A DNA stretch of 64,000 nucleotides from Rallus limicola (lineage: Eukaryota > Chordata > Aves > Gruiformes > Rallidae): the NCBI GenBank assembly GCA_022605955.1, contig JAKCOZ010000008.1:39134547-39198546 (forward strand). Direction: 5' to 3'. The translations under genes and the position numbers were made by a program. Shown piece after piece: positions 58,603-64,000 of this stretch. The notes beneath the pieces are model-generated. The model had not been told where the DNA came from. It worked only from the letters and a program-made list of their open reading frames with translations, and ran no database searches. How positions within the stretch are numbered: position 1 is the first letter of the stretch; each line of letters opens with the position of its first letter.

Positions 58603-59280
58603 TGCTCCATGTTGCTTGCTCCATGGCTGCTTGCCCTTTTCATGGCTGAATGCTCTGTTTGTAGTCATCCTTTGTATGGCCACAAGCTTCCACCTGGGTT
58701 GTGGGCCCCAGGGTGAATGGGGGAATGCCAGCTGTGTCAATGGCTATTGTTTCTCCTGATAGTGTAATGCTCTCCTGATGTGTGCCTGATGTCTCTCCTG
58801 ATAGTGGTCTCCCGGTGTGTGAATGGCTCCTGATGTCTGTCCTTTGGGTGGCTCGTTGAATAGTCATTAGGTCTTTGGAAGCCTTAGCCAGTGGTGGTGA
58901 TGTAATGAGGTTTGGTTAGGTGAGAGGAAAAAGGGGGGGGGGGGGGGGGAGGACGACACGTCGGTTCTGTTGGCAATTATTAAGGCATATTTCCAGTCCC
59001 TTACAGTGGGTTAGGTGTGCTGAGGTCTGTTAAGACAAACCCTTTGCTTTTGTTGCTACTGGGGAGCCAGTAGAGTGACACGACAGTGACATTGGGTTTC
59101 CTCACTGCCATTACCCTGTCTGGCAGCCGTGGCCAGGTTCTGGTCCCTTCACACCGTCCGTTTACACCCAGGTTTGGAGATGGAATGGCATAGCTTGCAG
59201 GATAACAGGCCGTGTTCCTGACAGGCCTCGTATCTTACTCAGACCTTTGCCCCAATTTCTCATTCGGCAGAGCTAAAACC
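58603..59280. other. Intergenic DNA with degenerate short repeats and a poly-G tract
   Basis: 58752-58840 contains several imperfect copies of CTCCTGAT(A/G)(G/T)TG. A 17-base G-run lies at 58933-58949. No gene recognised. Confidence 0.55.
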
Positions 59281-59515
59281 AAATCCAGAGCATCCAACCA
59301 CCACCAGCCCAACCACCACCCCAAACACCACCCAAACACCAGCCCAACCACCACCCAGCCACCACCACCCAACCACCACCAGCCCAACCAGCAGCCCAAC
59401 CACCACCACCCAACCACCAGCCCAAACACCAGTCCAACCACCACCCAACCACCACCAGCCCAACCACCACCACCCCAAACACCACCCAAACACCAGCCCA
59501 ACCACCACCCAACCC
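59281..59515. repeat. CCAACCACCA-type minisatellite
   Basis: About 230 bp built almost only from CCCAACCACCAC and CCCAAACACCA units in changing order, with a higher-order recurrence (the block around 59320-59350 returns near 59470-59500). Purine-poor on the plus strand. Reading frames through it are artefacts of the repeat. Confidence 0.93.
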
Positions 59516-60029
59516 CTAGAAGTGAATTGGTAAGTAGAGGCAATACTGGGCCTTGGATGACGCTGAGCAAGACGTGGGTATTTATTTGCAAAGGCCCAGA
59601 TGCAGGCTGCTCCTTGGGGGTTGGGGTTTTTTTTTGGGGGGGGGGGTGAGGGGGTGGGTGTGGAGTTGGGGCTTTTAAAAAATGTTCTTGTTTTATTTGT
59701 TCCACTTGGAAGACGTTACTGGGATGGGAAGGGGAGGGGTGGGGGCAGAGAAAGAAGAACACTATTTGATGGTATGAACATGTGGGGCAGCCATGCCAAC
59801 TACGAAAAGGGGCCTCTCATCATGGAAAAATGAGACTTCTTCCAGATTGCTTTGAAAAAAAATAATAAAAAAAAATAGGAATAAAATGCCTTCAGCTCCA
59901 AAGATGACACTGGGAGGGGAGGGGACCGCACCGAGGTGTCTGCAGACCCACAGTGACTCTCCGTGGATGACTGCAGCTACTACAAACCAGGCTTGTTCCC
60001 TTGTTTTGAAGGAGGAGGAGGAATATAGA
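59516..60029. other. Intergenic DNA upstream of the exon-like block
   Basis: Holds T/G-runs (59627-59647) and an A-rich stretch (59854-59885). No gene supported. If the exon call that follows is right, this is promoter-proximal DNA. Confidence 0.5.
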
Positions 60030-60252
60030 GGGGAGTTCCGCGCTGGAGGGAGCAGAGGGACCGAGCTGGAGACGCCTCTTCTGCTCCCGGCTGCTCCTCC
60101 CCGCCGCCCAGCACCCTTCCAGCCGGGGATGCAGGACCCTTCCTGACACCAGTCACTCCACCAAGCCTTTCTTTTTCTCCTGATATTTTTTTTACCCCTC
60201 CTCTGCCGCCTTCTTCCCCAGCTGAGGAAGCTTTGATGACCTCGTTTTCCAG
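60030..60252 (+). other. Candidate untranslated first exon, possibly COL6A2
   Basis: A G/C- and CpG-richer block (GTTCCGCGCTGG, CCCCGCCGCCCAGC) with a TATA-like GAATATAG at 60021-60028. It ends in a strong donor, TTTTCCAG|GTAAGC at 60252/60253. In vertebrates COL6A2 follows COL6A1 in the same orientation, and human COL6A2 starts with an untranslated exon. Both fit, but no protein-coding evidence confirms it. It contains a short upstream frame (ATGCAGGACCCTTCCTGA at 60129) and a second ATG at 60235 that would read into the next exon. Confidence 0.4.
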
Positions 60253-60480
60253 GTAAGCCGAGAGTCTTCCTCTCCTTGCGCAGCGGTTTTCGGGGATGGA
60301 GGAGGCAAGCCGGTGCCCTCCCAGCCCTGTCTCAGGGGCTCTCCAGCAAGCTGCTCATTTTGGATACATCCCCTTGGACCCTACTTTTGAAAAACAGCAT
60401 GTATTTTCCACTTTGCATCCAGCCTTTGGCTAGTTTGGGGTGTTTTTCACAAGTTTTTTGGTTGGGTTTTTTTTTTAAGT

Positions 60481-60499
60481 GGGGGGGGGGGGGGGGGGG
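60481..60499. repeat. Poly-G tract (19 G)
   Basis: Nineteen consecutive G residues shortly after a T-run. Likely to form quadruplex structures and prone to length error. Confidence 0.95.
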
Positions 60500-61009
60500 T
60501 AGTGCAGCCATGGACTCCTCTGCCAGGGCCAGAAGTCTTGAAAATCTCTCTTGGGGGACCCGCTGAACTCAGTTCTTCCTTGGGACAGGGGTGTTGAGGT
60601 CCCCAGCTACGCAGCCACAGTGTCAGCAGTACCGGCACGGAGCTCCCTGGCTGCGGACTGGGCTGCTATGCCATTCACCACTGGTTTTCCCAGTTTGGGC
60701 AGGGATGGGTTGGAGCAACTTGTGCCTCTTGGTTATGCTGAGCTCCGTCAGCACCGAGGGGTTTTGGGGTAGCAGCAGGTTTGGAAGTGCTCGGGGGATG
60801 GTTGCGCTGCCCGCCTCCCCGGGTCAGATGGGGTTTTGGCTGGTGGGACTCTGCATGGGTCCTGTAAATGGAGATGTGGGGCTGCTGGAGCAGAAGATCC
60901 AAGGAGCTGCAGCATCCCCTGGGCAGGAGGAGCAGCCCCCCTTCACCACCTCCACCCGCCCTCGTCAGCCTTCCTGAGGGCTGGCTGAAGTCCCAGGATA
61001 GCTGTAGCT

Positions 61010-61170
61010 GGAGCAGGGCTGGAGCAGGGCAGGAGCAGGGTAGGAACAGGGCTGGGGCAGAGCTGGAGCAAGGGAGGAGCAGAGCTGGGACAAGGCTGGA
61101 GCAGGGGAGGAGCAGAGCTGGAGCAGGGCAGGAGCAGAGATGGAGCAGGAGCAGGAGCTGGAGCAGAGCT
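61010..61170. repeat. GGAGCA/GGGCA purine-rich minisatellite
   Basis: About 160 bp of imperfect units such as GGAGCAGGGCAGGAGCAGGG and GGAGCAGAGCTGGGAC, repeating at roughly 12-30 bp with internal 6-bp periodicity. The plus strand is almost free of pyrimidines. Confidence 0.85.
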
Positions 61171-61879
61171 CCCTGCAGCTCAGGGGAAAGCTCCCCTCTG
61201 GCTGCTGTGCCCAGTTTGAGGATGCTTGGGGTAGAGACAGCTCCCAAAATCCCCTCCACATGCAGAGTGCAAACGGTGTGCCCACAAATGAGGAAGAGAC
61301 GGTGCCTTTAGAGGAGCTTTTCTTCCCAACGGGGCACTTTTTATTTATGGGGTTTTGGGGGTTTTTTTCCCCTCTTTTTCTAATTTCATTTAGCAAACAT
61401 CTGAGCAGAGCCAGACGCTGCCTGCATTGGTGGCACCATGGGCATTCCCTCTGGGCACAGCCCCAGCAAAGGCTGGGACTGGCAAGGTCTGTGCCAGAGC
61501 AGCAGCGCAGCTCTGAGCTTTATTCTTCATAGGATGTAGTGAGCCCAGCTTTGCTTTCCTGAGAGTAATGCAAGCTTTGTGGCCTCAGACAAGCTCCACA
61601 TGTCGACAGTCAGCTTAGGGAGCAGGGCACAGGGATTCTTTGTAAATTTGGGAGGGGGGATTGCCCAGCTGTAAGTAGGTGTCTTGGTATGGAAGGGGCA
61701 CCGGGGGGAAGTGAGGGAATATCAGCACCTGGCATCGCCTGGCCAGCCTTTAGCTGGTTCAAATCCCATCACCTGGTTGTGAACGTGCAGATGAGCTGGT
61801 CCTGCACGTTTGAAAGAGTCATCCCAACGTGGTTCCTTCGCCATGATACCTGCCAGGCGGCTGCAGAGATGTCAAGGCT

Positions 61880-62156
61880 GGCCTCTTCTCTCTGGTGACA
61901 AGGGATAGGACCAGAGGGAAGGGCTTGGAATTGCCCCAGGGGTCAGAGATCAGGAAGAATTTCTGTACTGAAAGGGGAGTCAAGCACTGGCACAGGCTGC
62001 CCAGGGAAGTGGTGGGGTCACCATCCCTGGGAGGAATTAAAAGGAGCGTAGGTGTTGTGCTTGAGGACATGCTCTAGAGGTGGGCTAGGCAGAGTTAGGT
62101 TGGACTCAATGATCTAAAGGGTCTCTTCCAACCTAAGTGATTCTGTGATTCTGTAA
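61880..62156 (+). mobile_element. CR1 LINE 3' fragment, older subfamily
   Basis: Sense tail: GGTGACAAGGGATAGGACCA, CACAGGCTGCCCAGGGAAGT, GGACTCAATGATCTAAAGGG, CTTCCAACCTAAGTGATTCT and two further GATTCTGT units. Confidence 0.88.
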
Positions 62157-62318
62157 TGTTGCGTGTGGTTCGGTTGTTTGGGGTGGGAAGAGGTGCACAC
62201 ACCTGGGTCCCTCTGCAAGCCTGCTGGTTTTGACAGATAAATGTATGCTTCAGCAGTTCTGTGACCCACAACCTGGGATCTAGGGTGTGGGAGCAGCAAA
62301 CAAGACCGTGCCTTTTCA
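62157..62318. other. Spacer between two CR1 tails
   Basis: Short unique-looking spacer; nothing recognised. Confidence 0.5.
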
Positions 62319-62462
62319 TAGAATCACCAGGTCACAGACTGGGCTGGGTTGGGAGGGGACCCCAAGGGTCACAGAGCTCCAACCCCCTGCCACAGGCAGG
62401 GACACCAACCTCCAGGCCTGGAGCTACACAAGGTTGCCCAGGGCCCTGTTCAACCTGACCCC
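62319..62462 (-). mobile_element. CR1 LINE 3' fragment, antisense, short
   Basis: Reverse tail of the 44925 subfamily: CATAGAATCACCAGGTCACA, GGGTTGGGAGGGGACCCCAA, CAACCTCCAGGCCTGGAGCT, truncated about 140 bp in. Confidence 0.9.
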
Positions 62463-64000
62463 ATCCTCCTGCTGAGCATTAGGTAGGAGCATAAACCCTG
62501 ATGGAGGGAGGGCAGTGGAAAAAGCAGCACCCTCAGCATCTGCTCAGAGGACCTACAACCCCTGCTCAGGACTCCCTGCTCTGGGGTTCTGGTTGGGTTT
62601 TTCCCCCCCCTCTGTGCACGTTTCATGGGGAAAGAGACCATCACTCAGCAGTACACAGAGTTTTTCAAGTTAGATCCTTGCAAGGCCTTGCTCCTACAAT
62701 TCCCCACTCCTGTTCTCGCAGAAAGGACAAGGAAGAACAGGATGGGCAGCCCCAAGTATCCAAACACAATGAGTCAGCTCCTGATTTGTTCTTTCCATTA
62801 GTTTCCTGGGCTGTCAGTGTCCAAAGACCATCCTGGACACCCAGAAAGGGCGTTAGGCTGCTGTAGACCCTTTTGCTAGTGAAGTCTGAGCTTTCCATGG
62901 AGCACTTCACAGCAGGAGCTGGGCCTTTAAGGGAAATATCCCACCTTACCAGATTTGCAACAGCACCATGAGAGCTGACAGTGTTCTGAGGATGACAAAT
63001 ATAGGGACTGTGGCCCACCCCAGACTTGGAGACCCCTTAGATGGGGAGAGGAGCCTCCAGCAGCCTCCCCACCATGCGCCTGCTCACCATTAATACCTGG
63101 CGGGACGCTGGTACAGCAAGAGGCTAAATGTAGCTCTGGGCCCAGAGATCCCCCCTGAGGGGTGAGGGACGTAGAGTGGAGACAAAGTGGGATAGGACTG
63201 TGTGGGACAGGACCACGAAGAAGAGAGGTGTGTCTTGTGTTTTCTGCTTCACCTTCCTGCCCGTGTAGAGGCAAAGGCCACGGTGCTTCTTGGACCCAGG
63301 TCAAAGCTGGCAGAGCTGGCCCTGGTTACCAGTGTGCTTTAACCACTCACCTGGAGAGCAGCTCCTCTGCGCAGCCCCCTCCCCACCCACCCACCCACGC
63401 ATGGCAGGAGGAAGGGAGGTGGTTAAACTCGGGATGTGGTGATCTGTGAGTCAGAGACTTGGCCGAAGCCTCCGGTGCTCCCGGCCTCTCCAGAAGCTGA
63501 TGTCTCCGGCTTGCCTCGGCTGGCGCTGAAGGCTGGCTCTGAAATGGTGCTGTCTGAAGGCACAAAGCTGTTGTGCCTCACAACAGAGCGGGATCTCCTG
63601 CAGCACTCTGTGGAGGGCGAACAGGAGGAGGGAGGCCCGTAGTGAGGAAGTCCTGGTCTCAACTGAGCTACCCGTTAGGCACTGAAGCATTTTACCCTTA
63701 CACTACCCCTCCTGGCTCTGAGCCACACTGGCCTGTGCAGGGACTTGCGAGGCCACAGCCGGGTCTCTTTGCAAACATCTGGGCAGCCTTTCTTGAGCTG
63801 CAGAAGGAACAGGACCCACTCATGAACTGCTTGGTTGGGACCTGTGGGTGCAGAGCTGGGGGCTCTTGATGCCAGCGGGCTTTGCTGAGCCGCGTCTGTG
63901 AAACACCCCTCAAGTTGGTGTTCCTGAAGCTCTTGGATCTCCTCTCCATCTACCCAGGAGATCTCCCAAGAGCGTGAGGCTCTCTTCTTCCCCTGCCTAA
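62463..64000. other. Right end of window, no gene recognised
   Basis: Unique-looking sequence to the window edge. Open frames here are short and unlike known proteins. Confidence 0.5.

Larger units (their letters stand above)
60253..61869. other. Downstream DNA, possibly first intron of the next gene
   Basis: No coding exon recognised. Contains a poly-G tract (60481-60499) and the GGAGCAGGGC minisatellite. I looked for the N-terminal segment of an alpha-2(VI) chain and did not see it. Confidence 0.5.

Noticed and set aside
59235..59762. Glycine/tryptophan-rich minus-strand frame
   Set aside because: A direct translation of the CCAACCACCA minisatellite, with no evidence for a gene.
60868..61311. 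Frame with repeated AGAGQEQ-like residues
   Set aside because: Produced by the purine-rich minisatellite at 61010-61170.
60253..64000. COL6A2 coding exons
   Set aside because: I looked for the signal peptide and N1 VWA start of alpha-2(VI) and found nothing convincing, so these exons are presumed to lie downstream of the window.
1..64000. Bacterial or phage systems, CRISPR arrays, tRNA or rRNA genes
   Set aside because: Intron-exon structure, CR1 repeats and base composition show vertebrate nuclear DNA. No regularly spaced repeats or cloverleaf candidates were noticed.

Overview
The window is vertebrate nuclear DNA, almost certainly from a bird. It carries one complete multi-exon gene, the orthologue of COL6A1 (collagen type VI alpha-1 chain), on the + strand. 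The rest is intronic or intergenic sequence crowded with CR1 LINE fragments, the main interspersed repeat of birds. I counted about two dozen 5'-truncated CR1 pieces, roughly 15% of the window by eye. I saw no bacterial-type operon, CRISPR array, rRNA or convincing tRNA. Nearly all long open frames outside the listed exons fall in CR1, G/C-rich or repeat DNA and look like chance.

Layout: 1-8190 is 5' flanking DNA with five CR1 fragments, a 189-bp tandem duplication (about 925-1302) and a CpG-rich block (2630-2960). 8190-8395 is the proximal promoter and 5' UTR. 8396-32621 is the COL6A1 coding region in 35 exons. I placed every exon by splice sites, reading phase and the known protein family. 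Together they encode 1019 residues: signal peptide, N-terminal von Willebrand A domain (N1), a 336-residue triple helix with two interruptions and one cysteine, then two C-terminal VWA domains (C1, C2). 32622 to about 34060 is the 3' UTR, with AATAAA at 34034-34039. 34060-60000 is intergenic, with many CR1 copies, simple repeats and a possible solo LTR. Around 60030-60252 there is an exon-like block with a strong splice donor, tentatively the untranslated first exon of the neighbouring COL6A2 gene. Its coding exons would lie beyond the window, and 60253-64000 would then be its first intron.

How it works together: the alpha-1(VI) chain assembles with alpha-2(VI), probably encoded just downstream in the same orientation, and with alpha-3(VI) (or relatives) into collagen VI microfibrils of the extracellular matrix. 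Side-by-side COL6A1 and COL6A2 is the known vertebrate arrangement, so the 26-kb interval between them is where shared regulatory elements would be expected. I found no undescribed biological system. The points most worth a second look are the candidate COL6A2 first exon, a 9-nt microexon, the distal CpG block, the unusually high CR1 load and a weak splice acceptor at exon 16.
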